Of a stretch of DNA of 64,000 bases, positions 8,999-17,473 are shown piece after piece (within the stretch, counting starts at the first letter, position 1; every line of letters begins with the position of its first letter). The notes beneath the pieces were generated by a model, which saw only the letters and a list, made by a program, of their open reading frames with translations, searched no databases and was not told the DNA's origin. This DNA comes from Fluviispira vulneris. Its GTDB lineage: Bacteria; Bdellovibrionota_B; Oligoflexia; Silvanigrellales; Silvanigrellaceae. The translations under genes were made by a program, and so were the position numbers. The stretch lies in NCBI RefSeq assembly GCF_014281055.1, contig NZ_JACRSE010000001.1:868001-932000 (forward strand), in the 5' to 3' direction.

Positions 8999-9757
8999 AT
9001 GAAGATTGCTTCAACAAAAAAATGGGCACTTGTTGCAGCCCTCGCATGTTCCCCTTTGATCTCGCTTGCAGCAAATGCAACGACACCCATCCCTCAAACT
9101 GCAAAGAAAAGTACAGTGACCTTCAAAAACGACGAAGAAAAAGCAGGATATATTATAGGCCATCAATTTTCATCTAGCATCAATGGCTCTGATTTTAAAA
9201 TTGACAAAAAAGCATTGCTCAAGGCTTTTGATGAAGGTTTAAATGGTAAGAAATCTGAGTTGACTGAAAAAGAATCTCAAGAATTCATGCAAAAATATTT
9301 AACTGAACAACAAAAACTTATTGGTGATAAAAACCAAAAAGCAGGCGAAGAATTCTTAAATAAGAATAAGAAAGAAAAAGGCATCGTAACTCTTCCGAGT
9401 GGTCTTCAATACAAGATCGTTTCTGAAGGAAAAGGTGGAAAACCAAAAATAACAGACACTGTGACTGTTAATTACGAAGGTACTTTAATCAATGGTAAGG
9501 TTTTTGATAGCTCCTATGAACGCGGTCAACCTGCAACATTCCCTGTCAACGGTGTGATCAAGGGCTGGACAGAAGCACTCCAACTTATGCCTGAAGGTTC
9601 TACTTGGATGCTTTATATTCCTGCTTCTCTAGCATATGGCGCTCAGTCTCCATCCCCAAATATTGGACCAAACTCTACACTTGTATTTAAAGTGAACCTC
9701 GTTTCTATTGCTAAACCTGCAGCACAGGCTCCAGCAAATGAAAATGTAAAAAAATAA
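8999..9757 (+). CDS. exported FKBP-type peptidyl-prolyl isomerase, Mip/FkpA-like
   Basis: Periplasmic or surface-anchored proline isomerase/chaperone. Residues 1-27 form a signal peptide (KKWALVAALACSPLISLAANA). An FKBP_N dimerisation helix region spans about 40-125 (GYIIGHQFSSSI...), rich in charged residues. The FKBP catalytic domain is at about 130-235, with VTVNYEGTLINGKVFDSSYERGQPATF, the V-I-x-GW segment, and YGAQSPSPNIGPNSTLVFKVNLV. It is monocistronic, with a strong promoter at 8910 and a hairpin terminator just after. Mip and FkpA are both possible family names. Confidence 0.93.
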   Translation: MKIASTKKWALVAALACSPLISLAANATTPIPQTAKKSTVTFKNDEEKAGYIIGHQFSSSINGSDFKIDKKALLKAFDEGLNGKKSELTEKESQEFMQKYLTEQQKLIGDKNQKAGEEFLNKNKKEKGIVTLPSGLQYKIVSEGKGGKPKITDTVTVNYEGTLINGKVFDSSYERGQPATFPVNGVIKGWTEALQLMPEGSTWMLYIPASLAYGAQSPSPNIGPNSTLVFKVNLVSIAKPAAQAPANENVKK

Positions 9758-9784
9758 TTAAAATTTAAATATTTTTTTTATATT

Positions 9785-9813
9785 AAAAGGCATCCTTTTC
9801 AGGATGCCTTTTT
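9785..9813. terminator. Rho-independent terminator after the FKBP gene
   Basis: Perfect 11-bp stem AAAAGGCATCC (9785-9795) / GGATGCCTTTT (9802-9812), 6-nt loop, followed by T residues. The A-run on the other side lets it work in both directions, so it may also end transcription from the convergent gene at 9840. Confidence 0.88.
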
Positions 9814-9839
9814 CGTAATCAATTTATAAATAAACTTTT

Positions 9840-11393
9840 TTATAAATATAAATTGTTTTGCCGTGAATCTGAAATAAATTTAAAATCATTTCCGTAAGTA
9901 TCATGTCCTTCTATAGTTAACTTAAAGTAGACATCTGCTGAGACACGTGTACAGCCATTGCAATAACTTTGTGTAACCAATGCCAAATCATTTTTCTGAA
10001 AAGAAGCAAAACTAAAATATGAGCCATCTAAATTAATGCTATCTATAAAATTTGGTTTATGTTTTAAGGAGATAAGATCCAATACTTGAAATTTTCTCCC
10101 GTATTTAAAGTTATAATTTATACCAACATCATAGTTGTTGTTAGAATTGTATTTCAAACTTGGAGAATTATCGTAATAACCGCGAACTAAATTAAAGCTC
10201 TCACGATTGAATTTAAGAGGTTTCAACCCTGTCGTATAATGCTCACCAAATGTTGTATCTGTCATAGAAAAACTACTTAAACGATAGTGATAAAGATTGG
10301 GATAAACTTCAACCTTTGGCGAAACTCGAATTACAGAGCGAGTTGATGCAGTGAATCCAAAACCAGTACTTTTTTCTTGCACAAGATGAAAAAGATTTTC
10401 ATTGGGATATATAATTTTATCTGAACTTTGAATTGTTAAAAATCCGTTATCACTCGTTTTAATCGTTTTTATTTCGCCTGATTTATTGATATAATCAATC
10501 TTCCCACCTATAATAATATTTTCACCCCCATTGCTCGAAGTAAAAAACAATTTGTGATTATTATAAGAATCATTCGTAGGAGAATTCATACAACGGGAGA
10601 ATTTATTTTTCGTTTGCGAAACACTGTATGTACTGTTTCCTTTATTTTGTTCAATAAATTGATTTGTATTTCCACGTCTTACAAAAATTTGCACAGCTTC
10701 ATATACTTCATTTTCATCAACTGTGATTTTTTTATAGTTTTTATCTGTAATAGAGAGGCTTGGAAATAATGGAATATTATGTTTGCCATTTGCATACATT
10801 CTTTTCTCTGAACAAATAGTTCCCATATTAAGAGAGGCATAAACTTCATCATACATAGATAAATCGAGCACATTTTTTGGTATAGTTTGGTACTTTATTT
10901 GATCTAATTTGATCAATTTTGAGTCATTTCCATTATAATACGCTATCTTAATTTCATCTGACCCTTTTTGGTCGTTACTTTGTGGAGAAAAAACAATTTT
11001 ATAAACACAACTTTGTGAAGGGGAAAGTTCTCCATCACAAGAATTATGCAATATTTGTAAAGGATAAGTCAAAGGTAACGGTTCAACACGTATATAATCT
11101 GAGCGACTCGTATTTGTAATTGTTACAATTGATTCTCTCTTATCTCCTAAATGTGCATTTAGTTTCTGGGTAGAAATTAGATATGATAAATTAGAAAGCT
11201 TGAGTAAATTATTTCTACTTTCCTTTTTTTCAGAATTTATATCACTTGTCGCTTGAAAATTTTTTCTTGAATGAGTTCTTTTTGTTGAAGAGTTTTCATT
11301 CGGTAAAACGTCTTCCGCACTGATTTGTGAGCAATAAAGAATAGAAGAGATGATCATTAACTTTGGTAACAATATTTGTCTTACGCTTAGCAT
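9840..11393 (-). CDS. secreted protein with an N-terminal beta-sandwich-like domain, unknown function
   Basis: 517 residues. Two ATGs lie 6 nt apart; AGGA is directly against the first (11399) and 7 nt from the second (11393), which I prefer. Signal peptide with cleavage near ISA-E. After a Ser/Asn/Lys linker, residues about 65-170 read like the beta-sandwich domains found in ASH/'choice-of-anchor' proteins: VTITNTS..., a Cys before ELSPSQSCVYKIVFSPQS, then IKIAYY. The remainder (about 170-517) is beta-rich with paired Cys (NGC) and no recognised family. It probably acts in the periplasm or outside. Flanked by a 545-nt AT-rich gap upstream and the shared terminator downstream. Confidence 0.75.
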   Translation of the reverse strand: MLSVRQILLPKLMIISSILYCSQISAEDVLPNENSSTKRTHSRKNFQATSDINSEKKESRNNLLKLSNLSYLISTQKLNAHLGDKRESIVTITNTSRSDYIRVEPLPLTYPLQILHNSCDGELSPSQSCVYKIVFSPQSNDQKGSDEIKIAYYNGNDSKLIKLDQIKYQTIPKNVLDLSMYDEVYASLNMGTICSEKRMYANGKHNIPLFPSLSITDKNYKKITVDENEVYEAVQIFVRRGNTNQFIEQNKGNSTYSVSQTKNKFSRCMNSPTNDSYNNHKLFFTSSNGGENIIIGGKIDYINKSGEIKTIKTSDNGFLTIQSSDKIIYPNENLFHLVQEKSTGFGFTASTRSVIRVSPKVEVYPNLYHYRLSSFSMTDTTFGEHYTTGLKPLKFNRESFNLVRGYYDNSPSLKYNSNNNYDVGINYNFKYGRKFQVLDLISLKHKPNFIDSINLDGSYFSFASFQKNDLALVTQSYCNGCTRVSADVYFKLTIEGHDTYGNDFKFISDSRQNNLYL

Positions 11394-11938
11394 ATTCATT
11401 TCCTCATACAGTTGAAATGCTTATATAAAATTTTAAAATTATTTATATTTTTAAAAAGTTAATATTTTTTCATATCCATCTCTCCTTTTTTTAACAAATT
11501 AAACGCTTCTTATTAATTTTTTAATAAGACAATACTTTTTAAAGATTAAAAAAACTAAATATTAAATTGGTTTAAAGTGTTTACTTATGTTAACTCTTTC
11601 ATTACCATTTACATATTATAAAATAATTTTTAAAAACACAATTATAAATTTCAATATTTATTATTAATTTAATAATAAATATTCACATTAATAATATAAT
11701 TAACAAATACATTGCCTTATAAAAAAATTTACTCACCAAATGCCCCAGACACAACATATTGCAAAATAGCTTTGAAAATCATATAGTCCAATAGAGTTTT
11801 TAAATTGTTATCCAAACAGGTGCTATATTATATATTTCAACAAGATTGTCAAAATAATATCAAAAAAAAGAGCTTAAAAATGTTTCATAAAACATCTATA
11901 CAGAATTTTGAAAATTTATTGCAAGAAAGGAGAGATTT
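11394..11938. other. 545-nt very AT-rich intergenic region between divergent genes
   Basis: No frame with both a ribosome-binding site and protein-like composition was seen. A weak promoter-like pair TTGTTA (about 11807) with a 17-nt spacer to TTATAT points to the downstream plus-strand gene. Apart from this I see only short A/T tracts; the length and composition would suit regulatory curvature or a decayed gene. Confidence 0.4.
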
Positions 11939-12301
11939 ATGATGAAGATATTTAATAATTTCACATTTATAATTTGTGCAGCTATGATATCTCAAAGTGC
12001 TTCTGCAGAGATGAGCACATTGCAAACGATCAAGATTTCAGCTCTGCATCCACAAAATTGGGGCTATATCTCTTCGAGTATTCAAATAAATGACAGAAAT
12101 TGGATTCCATTTAATGAAGAGATCACACTCCCTATTTCTATTGGCAATAAAATTGATCTGAATGTTTATGCTATGAATTCTAAATCAGAGCTGGACTCGA
12201 GCTGTTTAAAAATAGAGATTAAGGAACAAAAAAAAATTCATTTGTTTTTTGAATTAAAACAGGATTGGAAAATTCATTGTTTCTTTGGTTACATAAAATA
12301 G
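11939..12301 (+). CDS. small secreted protein, unknown function
   Basis: 120 residues. AAGGAG lies 6 nt before the ATGATG start. Signal peptide of about 23 residues ends SASA-E. The mature part (about 97 residues) has aromatic/polar beta-type sequence and two late Cys (SSCLKI and IHCFF) that could form a disulfide. I recognise no family. The last 13 nt overlap the 3' end of leuB on the opposite strand. It stands alone between the AT-rich gap and the leu operon. Confidence 0.68.
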   Translation: MMKIFNNFTFIICAAMISQSASAEMSTLQTIKISALHPQNWGYISSSIQINDRNWIPFNEEITLPISIGNKIDLNVYAMNSKSELDSSCLKIEIKEQKKIHLFFELKQDWKIHCFFGYIK

Positions 12302-13365
12302 AGAATTTGCTCAGTCATTTGCTCTGTAGTCACTGCTTTTTCTTTGTCTATACATATATCCGAGGTTCTATAACCTGCTCGCAAAGCTTTTTGGATTGCA
12401 TTTTCTATACATTGAGCTTCCTCAACTAATTCAAATGAATGTCTTAAAAGCATGGCGAGTGACATGATCTGCGCAATTGGGTTTGCAATATTTTTTCCTG
12501 CAATGTCTGGAGCAGAGCCACCTGAAGGTTCATACAAAGCAAATCCAGTTTCATTAAAACTTGCTGAAGGCATAAGCCCTAAACTTCCTGGAAAGGCTGC
12601 AGCCGCATCGGAAAGAATATCTCCAAATAAATTTGCTGTTACAATAACATCAAACTGCGATGGATTGATAAAGAATTGCATAGCACAATTGTCAACCAAC
12701 ATATGTTCTAAAGTTACAGTGGGATATTGTTTACCGACCTCGGTAACCACCTCTCTCCACAATTTTGAAGTATCCAAAACATTTGCTTTATCAACCGATG
12801 TCACTTTACGCTTGCGCCCAAGGGCAATTTTAAAACTTTGATGAGCAACTGTTTCAATTTGCTTTTCATTGTATTCACAAAGATCCGATGCTTTCCTCAA
12901 CTGATTTTCAATAAATGTTCTATGCTCACCAAAGTAAACATCTCCTAAAAGCTCACGCACAATGACGATATCAATTCCTTCTCTTATAATAGTATCTTTT
13001 AATGGGCAGATATCTTTTAATTCAAAGTAAACTTTTGCTGGTCGAATATTAGAACTAAACTGAAATTCTTTTCTTAATGAAAGTATAGAATTTTTTTCAC
13101 AATCTTTCCATTTAGCAAGATGGGATTCTTGAATTGGTCCACCCACAGAACCAAACAAAATTGCATCTGCTTTTTGGCATATGAATTTCGTTGATTCTGG
13201 GAAATGACTGCCAAATTTTTCATAAGCTGCTCCACCTACATGACCATAATTAATGTCAAACTGGTGGTTAAATTTCTTTTCAATACCACGCAATACTTGT
13301 ATTGCTTGTTCCATAACTTCTGGTCCGATTCCGTCACCAGGTAAAACTGCAATTTTTTTATTCAT
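12289..13365 (-). CDS. leuB: 3-isopropylmalate dehydrogenase
   Basis: Oxidatively decarboxylates 3-isopropylmalate to 2-oxoisocaproate with NAD+, the last leucine-specific step before transamination. 358 residues. Visible motifs are the N-terminal PGDGIGPEV, the substrate Arg cluster and RELLGDVYFGEH, VDNCAMQF, NLFGDILSDAAA with metal-binding Asp residues, and ...EPSGGSAPDIAGK...NP. The start overlaps the leuD stop by one base (TAATG), with AGGA upstream. Last gene of leuACDB; its 3' end converges with the secreted protein gene at 11939. Confidence 0.97.
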   Translation of the reverse strand: MNKKIAVLPGDGIGPEVMEQAIQVLRGIEKKFNHQFDINYGHVGGAAYEKFGSHFPESTKFICQKADAILFGSVGGPIQESHLAKWKDCEKNSILSLRKEFQFSSNIRPAKVYFELKDICPLKDTIIREGIDIVIVRELLGDVYFGEHRTFIENQLRKASDLCEYNEKQIETVAHQSFKIALGRKRKVTSVDKANVLDTSKLWREVVTEVGKQYPTVTLEHMLVDNCAMQFFINPSQFDVIVTANLFGDILSDAAAAFPGSLGLMPSASFNETGFALYEPSGGSAPDIAGKNIANPIAQIMSLAMLLRHSFELVEEAQCIENAIQKALRAGYRTSDICIDKEKAVTTEQMTEQILYFM

Positions 13366-13970
13366 TATATTGTCCTATTTAATTTTGGTATAATATTTTT
13401 TTGCATTTGTTCTTGCTTAAATTTTTTAATTTTTTCTTTGAAAGAAAGTAGATAAACTATTTCATCAAATCCATTAATGAAACATGATTTTTGAAAATCA
13501 TCCATATTAAAATGATAAACATCTCCACATTTAGATTCGATTTTTGAGCTATGTAAATCGATTTTTAATATATATTCATTTTGTTTTGATTTTTCTAAAA
13601 TTTTATTTATTTCGCTTTCTGAAAGCTGGATTAGAATAAGACGATTTTTTAAACTATTTCCAGCAAAAATATCTGCAAATGATTGGGCAATTATTACTTG
13701 TATACCATACTCTTTTAACGCCCAAACGGCATGTTCGCGTGACGATCCACATCCAAAGTTATTTTTTGTAACTAAAATCTCAGCATCTTTATATTTTGTA
13801 TCATTAAAGATAAAATCAGGTGAATTTTCACGCAACCTTTTAAAAAGATTTTCACCATAGCCTTTGCGAGTCACTGAAGTTAAATATTGAGCAGGAATGA
13901 TTAAATCTGTATCTACATCACTCATCTCAAGTGGAATACATTTTCCTGTTATTAATGCTTTACTTTCCAT
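13365..13970 (-). CDS. leuD: 3-isopropylmalate dehydratase small subunit
   Basis: Small (swivel-domain) subunit of isopropylmalate isomerase, working with LeuC to convert 2- to 3-isopropylmalate. 201 residues; conserved VDTDLIIPAQYL near the N-terminus and the substrate-binding loop NNFGCGSSREHAVWALKEYGI, then QSFADIFAGNSLKN. Located directly after leuC (15 nt) and coupled to leuB. Normal family length. Confidence 0.96.
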   Translation of the reverse strand: MESKALITGKCIPLEMSDVDTDLIIPAQYLTSVTRKGYGENLFKRLRENSPDFIFNDTKYKDAEILVTKNNFGCGSSREHAVWALKEYGIQVIIAQSFADIFAGNSLKNRLILIQLSESEINKILEKSKQNEYILKIDLHSSKIESKCGDVYHFNMDDFQKSCFINGFDEIVYLLSFKEKIKKFKQEQMQKNIIPKLNRTI

Positions 13971-13985
13971 ATCTAAAACCTTTTT

Positions 13986-15383
13986 TTAAAAATATTTTGT
14001 AGGTGAACAGATTTTTCCTTCGATCGCACTTGCTATAACTGTTGCAGGAGAAGCTAAATGGGTAAAACTCCCAGTTCCCTGCCGTCCTACAAAATTTCGA
14101 TTTGTAGAACTAATGCATCTTTTCCCTGCTGGTACTTTATCATCGTTCATACCTAAGCATAACGAACATCCGGGCATACGAAAATCAGCACCTGCTTCTA
14201 AAAATATTTTATCGAGACCTTCTTTTTTTGCCTGTTGCATCACACCCTCAGAGCCAGGAACGATAAACAACGTAACAGATGGGTGGACTTTTTTATTTTG
14301 AATAATTTTTGCGCATATTCTGAGATCTTCAATTCTTCCATTCGTGCATGAACCTATAAATGCCCAATCAATTGGAATATCTCTCATTTTCATTCCACCT
14401 TTAAGATTCATATAATCTAAGGCTTTTTCATACATTATTTTTTCATTATGTGATATTTCAGACTTTTCAGGAATTTCTTTAGAAATTCCTATTGCTTGTG
14501 AAGGATTTGTCCCCCATGTTACCATAGGTTCTAATTCTTGTATATCAACAATAACTTCAGAATCATATTTACAATTTTCATCACTTCTAAAAGAATTCCA
14601 ATAGTTTACTAAATATTCCCAATCTTCTTCAACAGGTGCAAAAGGTCTTTGTGATAAATATTGATAAGTTGTTGCATCGGGTGAGATAAGACCTGCTTTT
14701 GCTCCACATTCTATACTCATGTTACAAATGGTCATTCGCTCTTCCATGCTCATTTCTCGTATGACTTGTCCTGTATATTCAATAATATAACCAGTTCCAC
14801 CTCCGATGCCTATTTGAGCTATCAACTTCATGATAAGATCTTTTGCAAAGACTCCCTTTTGTATTTTCCCACGGAATTCCACCTTCATAACTTTAGGTTT
14901 ATTTAATAATAAACATCCAGAAGCTAAAACATGCGATAATTCTGAGGTCCCGACTCCAAATGCTAAAGTTCCAAATGCACCGTGAGTTGCTGTGTGAGAA
15001 TCACCACAAATTAATGTCATTCCAGGTTGTGTGATTCCAAGCTCCGGTCCTATCACATGCACAATTCCCTGATATCCACTTTCAAAGTCATAAAATGGAA
15101 TCGAATTTTTTTTGGCATTGTATCTTAACAATTCAACCTGATTTTTAGCTGCTGTATCATATATTTCTGTTCTATTTTTCCGAGTTGGAATACTGTGATC
15201 AATTGTGGCTATACACTGATGAGGAAACATGATTTCAATATTTCGATCTTTGAGAGTCTGGAATGCCTGTGCAGATGTAACTTCATGTAAAAAAGCAAAA
15301 TCAATTGCACAAACTGAAGATTGTCCTGGAGTTTCATTTATTAAATGTGCATCCCAAATTTTTTCAACTATATTTTTATTCAT
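13986..15383 (-). CDS. leuC: 3-isopropylmalate dehydratase large subunit
   Basis: Fe-S subunit of isopropylmalate isomerase. The [4Fe-4S] ligands are in IGSCTNGRIEDL and PGCSLCLGMNDD; CGDSHTATHGAFG is also present. The frame can extend to 15446, inside leuA, but TGAGG (leuA stop plus Shine-Dalgarno) lies 8 nt before the ATG at 15383. That start gives 465 residues, the usual LeuC length, and a 10-nt gap to leuA. Second gene of the operon. Confidence 0.96.
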   Translation of the reverse strand: MNKNIVEKIWDAHLINETPGQSSVCAIDFAFLHEVTSAQAFQTLKDRNIEIMFPHQCIATIDHSIPTRKNRTEIYDTAAKNQVELLRYNAKKNSIPFYDFESGYQGIVHVIGPELGITQPGMTLICGDSHTATHGAFGTLAFGVGTSELSHVLASGCLLLNKPKVMKVEFRGKIQKGVFAKDLIMKLIAQIGIGGGTGYIIEYTGQVIREMSMEERMTICNMSIECGAKAGLISPDATTYQYLSQRPFAPVEEDWEYLVNYWNSFRSDENCKYDSEVIVDIQELEPMVTWGTNPSQAIGISKEIPEKSEISHNEKIMYEKALDYMNLKGGMKMRDIPIDWAFIGSCTNGRIEDLRICAKIIQNKKVHPSVTLFIVPGSEGVMQQAKKEGLDKIFLEAGADFRMPGCSLCLGMNDDKVPAGKRCISSTNRNFVGRQGTGSFTHLASPATVIASAIEGKICSPTKYF

Positions 15384-15393
15384 CTGCCGATCC

Positions 15394-16983
15394 TCAATTT
15401 GTTTTGACATAGGTTCTTCGAATATACATATGATTTGCTGCATCAATCAATGATTTTAAAGCAGATATTTCAATATCAAAGTCTTCACCGATTCCAGTAT
15501 AAATTTTATTGTCTTGATCTTCAATCATGGTTTTAGATCGATTTATTGCATTCACACCTTTTTCAATAGACTGACTGGAGTATCTTCCAATTTTCATATC
15601 AGGAATAAATTTCACTATAGCATTATATAGAGCAGTGTATACAGAGCCATCTTGTGAGTGAGTGAAATAAAATTTTTTATTTTCTCCAAAGAAATCGCCT
15701 TCAATTTCTATTGAATTATTATTATCCGATTTAGCATAATTAAAATTGTGAATTTTTATTGGTTTTCTATATTCAATATAAGTGCTAATTAACTCTGAAT
15801 CGGTAATTCCTTTTCGTCTGTCTGAATGAAAATCTTTTATAAATTGGGCAATGTTTGCCTTTTCCTCTTCACGACAAATATAGCCAAACTCTTCAATTAT
15901 GTCTTTGGCATGATTTCCACCACTAAAAGGGCCAAACAAAAATGAAATTTTCTTACCTATTTCATTTGGGTCAAACGGCTGATATGATAAAGGATTTTTT
16001 ATAATTGCGTTTGTATGACCTCCTGAAGAGTGCTTTGCCGCATTTTCTCCTGTAATTGGCCAATGCGGTTGACGTTGCAGCATATTTATACTGACAAAGT
16101 CAGAAATTGCTTGCAAATGTTCAATTTTAACATTTGTATAGTAATGCATTTTATTATTTTCGCACGCTCCAAATTTTTTAAGAAACATAATTGTTTGCTC
16201 TAAAGAAACATTACCAGCTCTTTCGCCAATGCCATTAAAACAACCCTCTATTTGTGTGGCTGGACCATAGATTACTGCGTTGATCGAGTTCTCGAGTGCT
16301 AAGCCAAAATCATTGTGGCAGTGAGCCGACCAAGTAATTTTTTTATTAGGAAATTCTTTTTCAATAATTTTTGCATGATCATTCATTTTTTCTACAAAAT
16401 ATTCACGTCCCTGTAATTTACAAGCTCCGCCAATTGTATCAGGACAATTTATTATAGTTGCACCAGCATCTATAGCAGCTCTGATTAAATCAGTTACAAA
16501 ATTAAAATGCTCACCCATCCTAGAATATCCTTCTGGACTGAACTCGACTTCGACATCTGCTTGCGTTGCAATTTTAATATAATTGTAAACATCTTTTATT
16601 ATTTGTGAGAAATTTTTTCCATAATCACCCAAGGCAGACATCAGTTGTGAATCCACTGGCACATATGTATGTAAACGTGCTCTGCCATATTTAATTGCTG
16701 GTTCAAGAGAACGAACAGTAGTTGCAATTTGATTTTCTCTAAGTTGACAGAGAGCAGCAATAATAGGACTTGTTTTATTTTCTACAACTTCTTTTGCAAC
16801 AGAATGGACGATCATATAATCTAATTTACTTGCACTTGGAAAACCAACTTCAATAATATCAATATTTGCTTTTGCTGCCAATTTTGCATATTCAATATTA
16901 TTTTCGAATGACATTCCTGCACCTGGGCACTGTTGTCCATCTCTTAAGGTTGTATCAAATATTTTTATCTGACGTGATTGCAT
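15394..16983 (-). CDS. leuA: 2-isopropylmalate synthase
   Basis: Condenses acetyl-CoA with 2-oxoisovalerate, the committed step of leucine synthesis and usually the feedback-inhibited one. The TIM barrel begins with FDTTLRDGQQCPGAGMS (metal-binding Asp in TLRDG) and includes the metal-site HCHNDFGLALENS and the GIGERAGN loop. The C-terminal ~110 residues form the LeuA allosteric/dimerisation region. 529 residues from the ATG at 16983, chosen because GGAG lies 6 nt upstream; upstream ATGs at 16995 and 17007 lack a site. First gene of leuACDB, 128 nt downstream of a leucine-rich leader peptide. Confidence 0.96.
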   Translation of the reverse strand: MQSRQIKIFDTTLRDGQQCPGAGMSFENNIEYAKLAAKANIDIIEVGFPSASKLDYMIVHSVAKEVVENKTSPIIAALCQLRENQIATTVRSLEPAIKYGRARLHTYVPVDSQLMSALGDYGKNFSQIIKDVYNYIKIATQADVEVEFSPEGYSRMGEHFNFVTDLIRAAIDAGATIINCPDTIGGACKLQGREYFVEKMNDHAKIIEKEFPNKKITWSAHCHNDFGLALENSINAVIYGPATQIEGCFNGIGERAGNVSLEQTIMFLKKFGACENNKMHYYTNVKIEHLQAISDFVSINMLQRQPHWPITGENAAKHSSGGHTNAIIKNPLSYQPFDPNEIGKKISFLFGPFSGGNHAKDIIEEFGYICREEEKANIAQFIKDFHSDRRKGITDSELISTYIEYRKPIKIHNFNYAKSDNNNSIEIEGDFFGENKKFYFTHSQDGSVYTALYNAIVKFIPDMKIGRYSSQSIEKGVNAINRSKTMIEDQDNKIYTGIGEDFDIEISALKSLIDAANHMYIRRTYVKTN

Positions 16984-17111
16984 AACAAACTCCATTCTAA
17001 ATTTCATGTTAAATAATACAATTGTGTTAATACATTCGAAAAATTATTAAGAAAGTATATATTTTATTTTATAACAAATATGATAATATTAAATTTTAAA
17101 AAAAGATTGTT

Positions 17112-17213
17112 TTAATTTAGTAGAGATAGATCTAGATAAGATAGGAGGAGCATTGAGGATTTGTAATATGGTTTAATTATATCGAAACTATTATTTTTCT
17201 GTATGCCCTTCAT
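17112..17213 (-). CDS. leucine-rich leader peptide of the leu operon (candidate LeuL)
   Basis: A 33-codon frame on the minus strand: ATG at 17213, GAGGG 7 nt upstream, TAA at 17112-17114, 128 nt before leuA. Residues 21-32 read MLLLSYLDLSLL: seven leucines among eleven codons (22-32). All are CTC or CTA; the TTA codon expected in such AT-rich DNA is absent. Position, size, ribosome-binding site and leucine clustering are the hallmarks of a leader peptide whose translation senses charged tRNA-Leu (established for enteric leu operons). A clear Rho-independent attenuator is not visible after it; TTTTTTT occurs 10 nt past the stop but without a good stem. The output mechanism is therefore open. 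Confidence 0.72.
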   Translation of the reverse strand: MKGIQKNNSFDIIKPYYKSSMLLLSYLDLSLLN

Positions 17214-17330
17214 TTTACATCCCTCATTATAATCCACGAGATATTACTATCCGGTCAGTCATATGCATGTATCTATCATAAGTTTTTTTTTATGTAAAGA
17301 TTTTCATTAAAAATTTATTTTTATTAAATA

Positions 17331-17359
17331 TTGACGATAAAAATTTTTTATAACGTCAA
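17331..17359. promoter_or_regulatory. inverted repeat in the leu/sulP divergent region
   Basis: TTGACG (17331-17336) and CGTCAA (17354-17359) flank an A/T core that is itself nearly self-complementary (ATAAAAA against TTTTTAT). It could be a dimeric regulator site or a hairpin, lying 115 nt before the SulP gene and upstream of the leu leader. No known consensus matched with confidence. Confidence 0.35.
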
Positions 17360-17473
17360 TTAATTAGCACCACTTTCTAATTTATGTTAATCAAGATATA
17401 AATTGAAAATAATGAATTTTAGAGGAATAAATATTTTTGTAATTTAACTTAATATGATCGATTTGGAGTTACA

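Noticed and set aside
17226-17231. Perfect TATAAT on the minus strand as the leu promoter
   Set aside because: Transcription would begin after the leader peptide's Shine-Dalgarno, and no good -35 lies 16-18 nt upstream. A promoter further upstream is more likely.
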